A DNA stretch of 64,000 bases from an uncultured Acidobacteriota bacterium (GCA_951812665.1 CATOST010000025.1:62001-126000); one strand, 5' to 3'; positions 1 through 8,470 are shown, counted from the first letter of the stretch. The notes: a model not told the origin generated them from the sequence alone. Numbers and translations: made by a program.

Positions 1-1071
1 CTCTCCAACCGGATCCGCCGCCGGGTTCTGGAGCCCACGACCCGGGCAGGCGCGCGACCGCTTGAGGTGCTGGAGGTCGAGTCGGACCGTGTGACCTTGG
101 GAGTCCTTCCGGAGACCGGCTCCAGCCGCCGCTGGCGACAGGATGGTCTCTGGGGTCTGCGCTGGCCGGACGGCTACGCCCAGACCGGCGAGATTTTGCA
201 TCTCGGGAAGAGGAAGGTGACTCGAAGCCTTCGTCTTTTGAACGGAGATCCGGCGCCCGGCACCCGGGTGAAACTCACCAGCTTCGCCTTTCCCGACGAC
301 CCGGGAGACGCCTTCGGTTTGCCGGTCCAACCGCTCCGGTACCGCTCACCACTGGGGCGATTCCCTGCCTGGTCGACCGCCGGTTGCCGCTCCACCTGGG
401 TCATCTTCGTCCACGGAAAGCGAGCCGCACCGCCAAGCAGCGCCCTTCGTTCCTATCCCCTGCTGAAGGTGCGTCGGATCTGGATTTCCTGGCTTGGTCA
501 TCTCCTATCGAAACGATCTGGAGGCCGAGCCCGCCCCGGACGGACGCCACTGGTACGGACTCACCGAGTGGGAGGATCTGGAAGGAGCCGCCCCGCCACG
601 CGCTGGAGTCCGGGGCCCAAGACCTGGTCCTGGTCGGCTACAGCATGGGCGGGTCCCTGGTCATGAGCTTCCTGCAGCAATCGGACCTCGCTCGGTCCGT
701 CAATGGAGTCATTCTGGACTCACCGGTCCTGGATCTTGAGGCAACGTTGGACTTCGCCGCCCAAAACAGGGGGTATCCCAGGATCTTTCGCCACGCGGCG
801 AAAACCCTGGCTCGAGTTCGTTTCGGGGTCCCATGGAAGGAGTTGAATTACGTCAGGAACACGGACACCTACAGGCGCCTACGCTGGTTTTCCATGGGGC
901 GCGGACACCCTGGTTCCGCTACGAACCAGTCATCTGCTGGCCCGCTCTCGCCCCGATCTGGTCCGGTGCGAGACATTTCCCGGCGCCTCCCACGGTCGGG
1001 CCTGGAACCTGGATCCGGACCGGTACGAACGGGTCGCCCGGGAGTTTCTGGAGACCGTATCGAGCGCCTAA
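1..1071 (+). pseudogene. Alpha/beta hydrolase, frameshifted, open at left edge
   Basis: Pieces of one serine-hydrolase-type protein are found in order but in different frames. An N-terminal lid-like part (frame 1 from base 1, ending at a strand reading TWVIFVHGK near 395-420) is followed by a piece with VISYRNDLEAEP (frame 2, about 494-590). Next is the nucleophile elbow VLVGYSMGGSLV (frame 3, about 628-663), then APTLVFHGA (frame 2, about 875), then a tail with the likely catalytic His, GASHGRAWNLDPDRY (frame 1, about 985-1030). At least four frame changes fall within 1 kb, so no functional protein is made as sequenced. GxSxG and the terminal Gly-x-x-His are classic for the fold. The gene begins upstream of the window. 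Sequencing error could explain some shifts, but neighbouring loci here are also decayed. A second fragment of a close paralogue lies at 4323-4418. Confidence 0.75.
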
Positions 1072-1252
1072 CCCGAATATGTCACCAGATAGATAGACAG
1101 AGGCCGAAATCGCGGGCCGGTGTTGCGTCGCCGAGGGCCGGAGTCGCGATGAACAGGCCGCCGTGGAACAGCAGTTGCGGCCAATACTCGCGGAGGATGA
1201 ACGGCCAGAGCTAAGCCTTCGACGTGTACCGGGAACAGGAGATCGATCACTA

Positions 1253-1513
1253 TGAAAGCACGTGAGTTCGACAGGAAATTTGATGCGGGAGAGGATGTTG
1301 GTGGCCATGCGACTGGTCGAAAGCAAAACGCCCGAACGAGCGGATAAAGCGGGTGAATGTGGACTTCCCGGCCTGGGTTGTGCCGGACTGGACCGTCAGG
1401 CCCGGCACTTTGGCGTGACCCGCCAGGCGCTCATCAAGTTGTGGATCGCGGAACGGTTGGTTAGAGTGACGCGGCAACCGGACCTGAAGGCGAACTCGGG
1501 CCCGGCGTCCTGA
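1253..1513 (+). pseudogene. CopG/BrnA-type antitoxin, frameshifted
   Basis: An ATG at 1253 opens MKAREFDRKFDAGEDV, the usual start of small ribbon-helix-helix antitoxins of the CopG/BrnA kind. The conserved middle (SKAKRPNERIKRVNVDFPAW, about 1321-1380) is in another frame. The end (RQARHFGVTRQALIKLWIAERL, about 1394-1460) is in a third. The protein is therefore split by two frameshifts. In the family this protein represses its own operon and neutralises an adjacent toxin. No intact toxin gene is visible upstream in 1072-1252, so this looks like an abandoned module. The recognition rests on the characteristic VNVDFPAW and GVTRQALIKLWIAERL segments. Confidence 0.6.
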
Positions 1514-1547
1514 TGCCGTTGACGTGGACGTAGAGCAGGAAGAGAGC

Positions 1548-2663
1548 ATGAAGCTGGAAGATCTCCAGACCAACGCCACGGTGCTGGGCATCCTGTCCGA
1601 CGGCCTTGCGCCGTAGGCGGGAGCGGCTGGAGAGTCGACTGCATGAGTTGGAAGTCCTGCAACGTGGGGGTCAGGTTGCGAGCGCATTCGTCACTGCCGG
1701 GATCGAGCTCGATCCGGAAGATGTCGAGGACCTGCAAGCCTGCTGGGGGAGATCTTCACAGCCGGCGGGTTGGCCGGCCAGATCGCGGAACCGGATGTCC
1801 CTTACGGCGCGGGTGAGATCCCACGCCCCAAATCCTCTCCGCGCCAGAAACTCGTCATCTTCACAGAGCATCGGGACACGCTGAGTTATTTACACGATCG
1901 GATTACGACCTTGCTGGGGCGCGTGGATGCCGTGGTTCTGATTCACGGCAGCATAGGCCGCGAGGATCGACTCAAGGCGCAGGAAGCGTTCCGGCACGAT
2001 CCCGAAGTGCAGGTTCTGCTCGCCACGGATGCGGCCGGCGAAGGCATCAACCTGCAACGCGCCCACCTGATGGTGAACTACGATCTACCCTGGAATCCCA
2101 ACCGATTGGAGCAGCGGTTCGGTCGGATTCACCGTATCGGCCAGACGGAAGTGTGTCACCTCTGGAACCTTGTCGCGGATGAAACGCGGGAAGGCGACGT
2201 CTATCGCAAGCTCCTCGACAAGTTGGAGCAGGCGCGGCAAACCCTGGGTGGGCAGGTGTTCGATGTGCTCGGCAAGCTCCATTTCGAGGGGCGGCCCCTC
2301 CGCGGGCTCCTGGTCGAGGTCATCCGCTACGGGGAACAACCGGAGGTTCGAGCGCGCCTCACGACGGCCGTCGATCATGTCCTGGACCACGGTCGGCTCC
2401 AGGACCTGCTGGAAGACAGAGCGCTCGCGCACGACGCCATGGACGCGAGCCGAGTGCAACGCGTCCGTGAGGAAATGGAGCGGGCCGAAGCCCGTCGTCT
2501 ACAACCGCATTACATCGAGTCGTTCTTTCGGGAGGCGTTCCAACGCTTGGGCGGCTCCGCCAAGCAGCGTGAGATGCTCGGCCAAACTCGCCAACAACTG
2601 CCTGCTCTTGATCAGCTTGCCCGCTTCGGATACAGCCGGGTCCCCCCACACCCAGGCGGATGA
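1548..2663 (+). pseudogene. SF2/SNF2-type defence helicase, internally deleted
   Basis: The ATG at 1548 starts MKLEDLQTNATVLGIL, which matches the start of large (about 1000 aa) SNF2-like helicases of the helicase/DUF499/DUF1156 defence set. After about 22 codons the sequence jumps (stop at about 1614) to a middle piece, RRRRERLESRLHELE (1606 on, another frame). It jumps again at about 1746 to GLAGQIAEPDVPYGAGEIPR, from which the C-terminal helicase lobe is continuous to about 2575. That lobe has TEHRDTLSYL, LLATDAAGEGINLQ (motif V) and QRFGRIHRIGQ (motif VI). The ATPase lobe (motifs I-III) is gone. The normal C-terminal approximately 150 residues are also missing. The residual sequence is well conserved, so the deletions look recent. 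No activity is expected. Confidence 0.75.
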
Positions 2664-3981
2664 CGTCGATGTCGGCGGGCAACGCGGGCGGGAGGCACTC
2701 GATCGGTTGCGGAACGTCGTCGGGCGTATCGAATCGTCCTGGCGTCCCGCCAGTGCCGAAGAAAGCTTCGAGATTGTACGGCGGCGCCTTTTCGAGCCGT
2801 TTACAGATCCTGTCCAATATCTCCCCGACAACTGGGTGCCGGTGATCGAGAAAGACGTGGACGGGCCCAGCTCGCTGCCGCTACGGATTGACGGCGCGGT
2901 TCCGAACCTCGGAAAGTTCCACGCTTCCAGACGCGTCGCGCGAACGATTTATCTCGAATCCGCCCCCACCGCCGATGCGGCGCATCGGGGTCTTGAGGAC
3001 CGTCGCGTCAAACTCGGCTGTGTCATGCCGGGGGAGTCTCCGGCGGTCTTCGGCGACGCGCTGCGGCGTCTGGCCGGTGCGGCAACGTACCTCTACCAGG
3101 ATGGTCCTCGTTACTGGTACTCGACACAGCCAACCGTGACGAAACTGGCGGAGGATCGTGCCGAGCAGTTGAAGCGCAACCCCGACAAGGTTGTACAGGA
3201 ATTCAGTTCGCGACTCCGATCGGATCTCCGCGATACGGGTGACTTCAATCGAGTGCATCCCCTCCCGCAATCCGGGCAGGATGTTCCGGATGATCTCGAT
3301 GCACGACTCGTGGTGCTGGGAAACGATACTCCCTACAGCAAAGAGAAAGGATGGGTATGCGCTCGCGGACGCCTACGACGATGAGGCAAAGCGCTACCGT
3401 GGTTTGCGGGGCGGACAAGTCGTTTCATTACCGGATATCGATACTCCCGGATTGCTCGTCAAGCCGGATATCGCGCGTCGACACCTTGATGCCGAGAGGC
3501 CACAGCCGCCTAACGGCGGAGCAGTCGGCGGCCCAGGGACGGGTGGAGAGAGCCTGGCCCACGAGAAGGATCGGGTCCCAGCGAGGGTCCGCCGGGCCCA
3601 CAGCCAACGCCGCAACCGACGCGGTTTCGTGGGACCGCGACGCTGGATACCGCGAGGGTTGGCCGCGACGCGAGCCGGATTGCGGAGGAGGTGATCGCGC
3701 ATCTTTCCGGCTTGGTGGGAGCCAAGGTCACGGTGACCCTCGAGATCGAAGCCGAGGTGCCGGCGGGAACTCCGGAACAGGTCGTACGCACGGTCACGGA
3801 GAACAGCCGGACACTGAAGTTCACGAGCCAGCTCTTTGAAAGAGAGTATCTCGGGGCTCCCCCACAATTTGCGGGCCACGGGTTTGGCCGTCCCGCTATG
3901 GCTCCCATGTACGTCCGATTGGCACAGAGGGCCGCCCGGCGGGCGAGTAGGGGTCACTCCTCCAATACGACTCGGACGTGA
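2664..3981 (+). pseudogene. DUF499 ATPase of an Hma-like defence locus, deleted and frameshifted
   Basis: Directly after the helicase remains, frame 1 reads GREALDRLRNVVGRIESSW and SAEESFEIVRRRLFEPFTDP, then YLPDNWVPVIEKDVDGPSSL, EDRRVKLGCVMPGESPAV, YLYQDGPRYWYSTQPTVTKL and LPQSGQDVPDDLDARLVVL. These are recognisable DUF499 segments. About 90 residues expected between FTDP and YLPDNW are missing without loss of frame, and the N-terminal Walker region is absent. After about 3340 the frame changes (DEAKRYRGLRGGQVVSL, 3382 on). It changes again for the typical C-terminal domain EEVIAHLSGLVGAKVTVTLE (about 3688-3750). DUF499 proteins are ATPases found with a helicase and a DUF1156 methylase in anti-phage loci. 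Assignment comes from remembered family sequence, and the gene is clearly non-functional here. Confidence 0.7.
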
Positions 3982-4049
3982 TCGTTGAGCGCTCAATTCC
4001 GGGAACGCGGCGGCCGAGCCACGAAGATCGTCGGCAAATCATCACTGAA

Positions 4050-4285
4050 CAAGACAGAAACGCATGTTCTGCCTTCGCCCGCACCGACGCCTTGCGCCGC
4101 TCGGCCAATGCCGCCTCACTCTCCGGCTGCAACCGCCAACGCTGCCCGGGCTTCATCATCACCTGCCATTCCACCAGTCGGTCCCGATTCTCCGACCGCT
4201 TCTCCACTCCCTGGTACCCGGAATCCCCCCACACCTGCGACTCTCCGCCGTGCAGCAGCTGGGACGCCCGTGGAGAGTGAAGAGA
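4050..4285 (-). mobile_element. IS5-family transposase C-terminal fragment
   Basis: The minus strand reads VWGDSGYQGVEKRSE and RLVEWQVMMKPGQRW and RKASVRAKAEHAFL, the C-terminal third of the DDE transposase of IS5/IS1031-like elements (the conserved Asp/Gly-Tyr-x-Gly block and the Arg-Ala-Lys-x-Glu-His block carrying the last catalytic Glu). About 80 residues survive. The remainder of the transposase and both inverted repeats are not seen. The fragment's upstream edge coincides with the GGTGACTGTCCCCTT motif at 4286-4300, so the truncation point is at the motif. After AEHAFL the reading frame loses family similarity. Confidence 0.65.
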
Positions 4286-4300
4286 GGTGACTGTCCCCTT
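4286..4300 (+). repeat. GTGACTGTCCCC motif, copy 1
   Basis: GGTGACTGTCCCCTT preceded by GAGA. It lies exactly between the IS5 transposase fragment (left) and a fragment of an alpha/beta hydrolase paralogue (right). The tract after it repeats CGTCCCCTTCTCTCG once more. All five copies in the window are on the plus strand. Confidence 0.8.
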
Positions 4301-4322
4301 CTCTCGTCCCCTTCTCTCGCCG

Positions 4323-4418
4323 TGGAACCTGGACCCGGACCGGTACGAGAGGGTCGCCCGGGAGTTCCTGGGGAGAGTCGCAAGGCATCACCCCCCTTCC
4401 CCGGGCGCGCATCGCTGA
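4323..4418 (+). pseudogene. C-terminal fragment of a second alpha/beta hydrolase
   Basis: The frame reads WNLDPDRYERVAREFLGRVA and ends at a TGA (4416-4418). The first 16 residues are identical to the C-terminus of the broken hydrolase at 1-1071 (about 1010-1056). At DNA level the shared approximately 45 bp differ at four positions, all synonymous. This means the fragment came from a diverged but once functional paralogue rather than from a fresh copy of the neighbour. Nothing upstream of WNLD is present, because the piece starts about 20 bp after the GTGACTGTCCCC motif. No function is expected. Confidence 0.65.
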
Positions 4419-4554
4419 GATTCCGGAGAGTCGCCCCTTTCCGATGGCTGGATGAAACGTCCGGTATACGTAGCGTGGGATGGTCCGGGTGGGCTGTCTC
4501 CCTCCATGGACACGCTTCCCGGCGCGGTGTTAGGATCTGTGGCCGGTAGGACAA

Positions 4555-5355
4555 ATGGACCGTTTCGAACAGACTTTCAGTAACGCCCAGAACGCCGCCG
4601 AGTCGACCTTGATTCAAGCCAGAAACCTGGCGACGCGGGCCAGACGACTGCAGAAGGCGGCCAAGGACGGGACCATCGCCAACATCAAGAAGGCCCAGGG
4701 CGAACTCGAGTCTGCGCTGAGGGAGTTGAGTCACGAGGTGGACAAGGCTGTCCGATCCTGGCCGCTCGAAGAAGAAGAAGAGGAACGGTACCTCAAAGAT
4801 GGTTACGCCGCCGAACTCCAGCGCGCCGCACGGAAACGACGCCTTACCATCCGGGAGCAGGAAGGGAAACTCGTCTCCTACCCCTCCATCGTGGAAGTCC
4901 GCCCGGGTGAGCGGGCGGTCACGATCGACAAGAAGAAGATCCGAACCCTCCGGCCGACTCGATTGGTGGAAATCCTGATCCGAAACCGGGACAAGACCCG
5001 CCGTTTCCGGTCCACGACATTCCTTCGGTCCCTGCATTCGGTGTACTCGGAACTGGTGAAGGCACAATCCACGGCCGGCCTGTACAAGGCTCGTCAGGGC
5101 CCGGTCCTCCCCCTGCTCCGGATCTACATGCTGTTGACGTCACTGCCGGGCGTGAGACGGAACTACACGCGCACGGACTTCGCCCGAGACCTCTACGAAC
5201 TGGACAGGAGCGGCGAGACCACGTTGAAGTCGGGCGCCACCGTGTCCTTCTCCGCCTCCACCGGCACCAGGAGCACCAGAGGCGTCTTCTCGTTCATCGG
5301 ACCCGACGGCCAGATCGCGCAATACTACGGCATCCGGTTCACCCGGAAAGATTGA
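4555..5355 (+). CDS. Coiled-coil protein, first gene of BrxD-like operon
   Basis: This 266-aa protein has no enzymatic motif I recognise. Residues 8-68 are strongly helical and heptad-like (coiled coil). They are followed by a run of six Glu (72-77), a basic middle (KKKIRTLRPTRLVEIL) and a C-terminal domain rich in Thr/Ser and Gly ending QYYGIRFTRKD. The ATG at 4555 follows GGTAGGACAA, a weak ribosome site. Its stop overlaps the next ATG (TGATG at 5353-5357), so it is translationally coupled to the BrxD-like pair. Position and coupling suggest a structural or adaptor subunit of a BREX/Pbe-like defence complex. That role is inference from context. The 135-bp gap upstream (4419-4554) must hold the operon promoter, but I see no convincing -35/-10 pair. 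Confidence 0.75.
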   Translation: MDRFEQTFSNAQNAAESTLIQARNLATRARRLQKAAKDGTIANIKKAQGELESALRELSHEVDKAVRSWPLEEEEEERYLKDGYAAELQRAARKRRLTIREQEGKLVSYPSIVEVRPGERAVTIDKKKIRTLRPTRLVEILIRNRDKTRRFRSTTFLRSLHSVYSELVKAQSTAGLYKARQGPVLPLLRIYMLLTSLPGVRRNYTRTDFARDLYELDRSGETTLKSGATVSFSASTGTRSTRGVFSFIGPDGQIAQYYGIRFTRKD

Positions 5356-6335
5356 TGCCCGAAACGATCTCCCTGGACGACTGGCTGCCGGTCATCGACC
5401 GGGAATACCTGTTGACGTTCGTCCGCGAGGGAGGCGCCTCCATCAAATTCGCCGTGACGCCCCCCGAACTGAAAGCCGAACTGTACCGCAGGGTCAGGAA
5501 CCGCTGCCACGAGTTGAACTACATCCCCGTCGAGTTCAACTCAACGATTCATCGCGCACACATGGCGCAGGACCTGTTTTTCAGCCTCGCCGGCCAAGTG
5601 GACTGGCGGTCCCTGGCCCGCCGCATGATCCTGAAACTGGCCGCCGAACGGGGCTATGGCGTGGCAGGAACCGACCCTGCAGAATCCGTCAACATCTTCC
5701 AGGCCATCGCCAGAGCCAACGGCCTCGAACCGGCGACGATTCTTCTGGAAATCAGGCGGGACATACAGGATCAGGTCTTCAAGAACAGAAATCTGGCCCG
5801 CGACTTCCGGGTGTGCATGACTCATCTCTGCCTCTTGGAGAACACATTTTCGCGCCCGAATACACCTGCCGAATACGCAGGGCAACCCCTCCTGGACTGG
5901 CTCACCGGCGACAACCCCCGCATCAGCAACGTGCGACCCTTCTCCATCTACACCAGCATCAACCGAGCCACGGCCCGGTACTTCATCGAATCGGCCCTGT
6001 ACTGGATCCGGTACGTGGGATGCGCCGGAACGGTGATGCTCCTGGACAACGCCCGGGTCACTCTGGCCCGTAACCCCAGGGACGGACGCCGGTATTACAC
6101 GCGGCCCATGGCAATGGATCACTACGAATTGCTACGGGAGTTCATCGACGGCGTGGACCGGCTGGCCGGGACCCTGCTGATCGTCGTCGCCAACAGCGAC
6201 TTCGACGATGACACCAACGAACGGCGATCCCGCGGTTTCGGAATCTATCAGGCTCTGCGCACCCGGGTGATGAACGACGTCCACGACAAGAACCGGCCGA
6301 ATCCCGTGGCCTCCCTGGTGCGGCTGTCCGAATAG
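5355..6335 (+). CDS. BrxD-like protein without Walker A
   Basis: This 326-aa protein ends in a segment (LAGTLLIVVANSDF; GIYQALRTRVMNDVHDKNRP; NPVASLVRLSE) like the ends of BREX BrxC/BrxD-family ATP-binding proteins (PF10923, formerly DUF2791). It also has a hydrophobic strand GTVMLLDNARV where the family carries Walker B (LDE). No GxxxxGKS/T Walker A is present, and the Walker B acidic pair is replaced by LDNA, so it probably does not hydrolyse ATP. The start is the ATG at 5355, overlapping the previous stop by one base. Paired with the true ATPase 12 bp downstream, it may be a catalytically dead partner subunit. The family call is moderate and the inactive-partner idea is inference. Confidence 0.65.
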   Translation: MPETISLDDWLPVIDREYLLTFVREGGASIKFAVTPPELKAELYRRVRNRCHELNYIPVEFNSTIHRAHMAQDLFFSLAGQVDWRSLARRMILKLAAERGYGVAGTDPAESVNIFQAIARANGLEPATILLEIRRDIQDQVFKNRNLARDFRVCMTHLCLLENTFSRPNTPAEYAGQPLLDWLTGDNPRISNVRPFSIYTSINRATARYFIESALYWIRYVGCAGTVMLLDNARVTLARNPRDGRRYYTRPMAMDHYELLREFIDGVDRLAGTLLIVVANSDFDDDTNERRSRGFGIYQALRTRVMNDVHDKNRPNPVASLVRLSE

Positions 6336-6347
6336 GGAGATCGATCC

Positions 6348-7643
6348 ATGCCAGAAGACACTGGGAAAAAGGATCCGCTCGCCGCCCGGCGGGCGCTGGA
6401 GGCCCTACGCAACGGCGTGCCCAACAACGACGCGGTGAAGGATCTGGGCTGCCATCAGCCCGAGGCCGAACGTCGATTCCAGGCGATGCTGAACCAGGTC
6501 GCCGACGGAGACTCTCCTCCGTCCGATGCGCTGGGGATGCTGGTGTCCGGGGAATTCGGCAACGGCAAGTCCCATCTCGTCACCCATCTGGAACAACAGG
6601 CGCTCTCCCGGGGCTTCGTCTGCAGCAAGGTAACCATCAGCAAGGAGACGCCTCTCTACGACTTGGGCAAGGTGTTCAAGTCGGCAGTGGACCACGGCCG
6701 CGTCCCTGACCGGGCTGGACCGATGATCGAAGAGTTGGCGCACGACCTGAATCCCCGTGCCCACGAATACGTATATTTCCAGCGCTGGGCGGAGGACACG
6801 GATTTCAACGGCCTCAGCCCCATGTTTCCAGCCAGTCTCCAGGTTCACGAGCAGTCCAACGACCTGGAACTGAACAGTGAGATCGAGCACTTCTGGGCTG
6901 GGGACAGAATCCTGGTCTCCCGAATCAAGGACGGTCTCCGGCAGATCGGAGAGTTGCGAAACTATCCCTTCCGAGCACCCAAGCTGGCCGACCTGCCGCC
7001 CCAGCGCTTGCGTTTCGTCGTCGAACTGATCCGAGCCGCCGGTTACAGCGGCTGGGTCATGTTCCTGGACGAGATCGAACTGGTGGGTTCGTACTCCGTC
7101 ATTATGCGAGGCCGTTCCTATGCTGAACTTTCCCGATGGTGCGGACAGATTCAGGAAAACCCTTACCCCGGGCTGGTGACGGTCGGAACCGTCACGGAGG
7201 ACTTCTACTCCGCCATCATCCGTGAGGACGGCGCCGACAGGCGGAAGAGAGACGCCGTCAACCTGCTCCCCAAGCTGAAGGAAAGCTACAAGGGCCGCTA
7301 CAGGAACCTCATGGGGCCCGCCAAGACCGGCATGGATCTGCTGAGAGAGGAGAGATGCACGCCTCTGGTTCCGCTGAGCGACCAACAGGTTCAGGAGACG
7401 ATGGAGAAGCTGCGCCAGATCTACTCGGACGCCTACGGATGGGAGGCGCCCGAACTGCAGATCGACAGCCGGGCCGCCGGATATCAGAGACGGATGCGCT
7501 ACAAGGTCCGCGCCGCCATCAACCAGTGGGACCTGTTGCGTCTCTATCCCGACTCCCGCCCGGAGACCGAAGGCCAGGAGTTCCGCCACACGTATGAAGA
7601 GAACGCCGACCTGGAGCGGATGTCCAAGGAGCAGGGCGGATAG
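6348..7643 (+). CDS. BREX-type BrxD-like ATPase (DUF2791)
   Basis: This 431-aa P-loop protein has Walker A GEFGNGKSH at residues 68-76, Walker B WVMFLDEIEL at about 235-244, and the family block RGRSYAELSRW immediately after. TVGTVTEDFYSAII and a C-terminal helical region follow. This matches the BrxC/BrxD (PF10923) ATP-binding proteins used in BREX and in phosphorothioate-linked Pbe-type defence loci, where an Lhr-like helicase normally follows. The ATG at 6348 has GGGAGA upstream. The gene looks intact and full length. It is the third gene of a plus-strand operon starting at 4555. The expected helicase is missing (see 7644-7733), so activity of the system is doubtful unless a helicase is supplied elsewhere. 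Confidence 0.85.
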   Translation: MPEDTGKKDPLAARRALEALRNGVPNNDAVKDLGCHQPEAERRFQAMLNQVADGDSPPSDALGMLVSGEFGNGKSHLVTHLEQQALSRGFVCSKVTISKETPLYDLGKVFKSAVDHGRVPDRAGPMIEELAHDLNPRAHEYVYFQRWAEDTDFNGLSPMFPASLQVHEQSNDLELNSEIEHFWAGDRILVSRIKDGLRQIGELRNYPFRAPKLADLPPQRLRFVVELIRAAGYSGWVMFLDEIELVGSYSVIMRGRSYAELSRWCGQIQENPYPGLVTVGTVTEDFYSAIIREDGADRRKRDAVNLLPKLKESYKGRYRNLMGPAKTGMDLLREERCTPLVPLSDQQVQETMEKLRQIYSDAYGWEAPELQIDSRAAGYQRRMRYKVRAAINQWDLLRLYPDSRPETEGQEFRHTYEENADLERMSKEQGG

Positions 7644-7733
7644 CCGACCGGGAGATCCGGATGACCGGCCGAATGCTCGATCCCTCTGATGACACGAGTG
7701 ACAAGTGGTCCCACTCCGACGCGGTCGTCTGCG
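7644..7733 (+). other. Possible 8-codon stub of a deleted helicase gene
   Basis: Seventeen bases after the ATPase stop, an ATG at 7661 begins MTGRMLDP. This resembles the opening of Lhr/BREX-associated helicases, which start with Met-x...Asp-Pro before the first helicase domain. The continuation (SDDTSDKWSHSDAVV) has no helicase character and runs antisense into the 3' end of the TumA-like gene. I read this as the junction of a deletion that removed the fourth operon gene. Support is only positional plus eight codons. Confidence 0.3.
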
Positions 7734-8102
7734 TCACCGCGTTGAAGTCAACGAGACATCGAGCCTCACTTGGTCGTAAGGCACCCGCGGGACCAGCCTC
7801 CCACGCGCTCCCCGTTGCAATTCCACGATCCCGTATTGAGACATCGTCTTCAGAGTTCGCGAAAGGTTCGACTTGCTTCGTCCGGCCATCTCCGCGAGCT
7901 CCGTGAGCGAACCCGGTTGCTCTCGGGCAATCAGCTCCAGGAGATGCCTGTTGTGCTCGGACAGCAACTTCGCAAAGCTCTCGATCGAGGTGAACCACAC
8001 CTTCGGCTCACCCTTCGTGGGCGTGTGCTCGCCGCGGGCAATCGCCAGGGTGCGCGTCTTCATCTGATCGTAACCGGCAATCCCGATCTCTAACGTCTTC
8101 AT
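7734..8102 (-). CDS. HTH antitoxin, TumA/HVO_A0114-like
   Basis: This 122-aa protein has a central winged-helix motif (SLTELAEMAGRSKSNLSRTL, residues about 66-85) followed by a wing region (YGIVELQRGARGRLVPRV). The N-terminus (MKTLEIGIAGYDQMKTRTLA; FTSIESFAKLLSEHNRHLL) is that of the HVO_A0114-type DNA-binding proteins, the antitoxin partners of TumE toxins. It would bind its own promoter and neutralise the upstream gene product. Its ATG overlaps the stop of the TumE-like gene by four bases (8099-8102), so the two are translationally coupled, with toxin first. It runs opposite to the BrxD operon and ends 90 bp from it. Confidence 0.75.
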   Translation of the reverse strand: MKTLEIGIAGYDQMKTRTLAIARGEHTPTKGEPKVWFTSIESFAKLLSEHNRHLLELIAREQPGSLTELAEMAGRSKSNLSRTLKTMSQYGIVELQRGARGRLVPRVPYDQVRLDVSLTSTR

Positions 8103-8470
8103 GGAATCGAGCCTCCTTCTCCAAGAACTTGGTCCACTTCTTTCCGGAAATCCTCGAGGAGCGTCGCTGCGTCTTTGTACTCATAGGGCCGGATCTTCCG
8201 CAGCCGATGCCGATGGTCGCGCTCTGCCCGTAGCCGCCTGCCCGGGCCCGGCCGTTCCCTAACCGGGTGCACATTATCGATTCCAACCAATCTGGCGCCA
8301 TCCGGCGCGTGCAGCGTCAACGAGTACCGGAGGCCGTGCGGTCGTTCGGGAGTCACCTCGGTCCGCACTACGATGAACTTCACCCAATGCCCCGTGTCGT
8401 CCACAAACAGCGTCTCGCCGTGAAGGTCGAGCAAGGTGTCCAGACGGGGGTCTCGGCCCGGAATCGTCAT
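8099..8470 (-). CDS. TumE-family (DUF6516) toxin
   Basis: This 123-aa protein has the block HWVKFIVVRTEVTPERPHGL and the following YSLTLHAPDGARLVGIDNVH, typical of TumE/DUF6516 proteins. A His/Arg-rich stretch (RAERDHRHRLRKIRPYEYKD) and a C-terminal helix (AATLLEDFRKEVDQVL) follow. TumE proteins are proposed toxins of TumE-TumA modules. Their biochemical activity is not established to my knowledge. The HTH partner overlaps its 3' end. A GTGACTGTCCCC motif lies 45 bp upstream at 8516-8530, which is where its promoter should be. Size and motifs look complete. Confidence 0.7.
   Translation of the reverse strand: MTIPGRDPRLDTLLDLHGETLFVDDTGHWVKFIVVRTEVTPERPHGLRYSLTLHAPDGARLVGIDNVHPVRERPGPGRRLRAERDHRHRLRKIRPYEYKDAATLLEDFRKEVDQVLGEGGSIP

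Noticed and set aside
4159..5067. 302-codon minus-strand frame over the IS5 fragment and the coiled-coil gene
   Set aside because: Overlaps two better supported features, has no domain, and its composition is that of antisense GC-rich DNA.
4555..7643. A complete BREX locus
   Set aside because: No PglX methyltransferase, PglZ phosphatase, BrxA/B or helicase is present; only BrxD-like ATP-binding proteins are seen.
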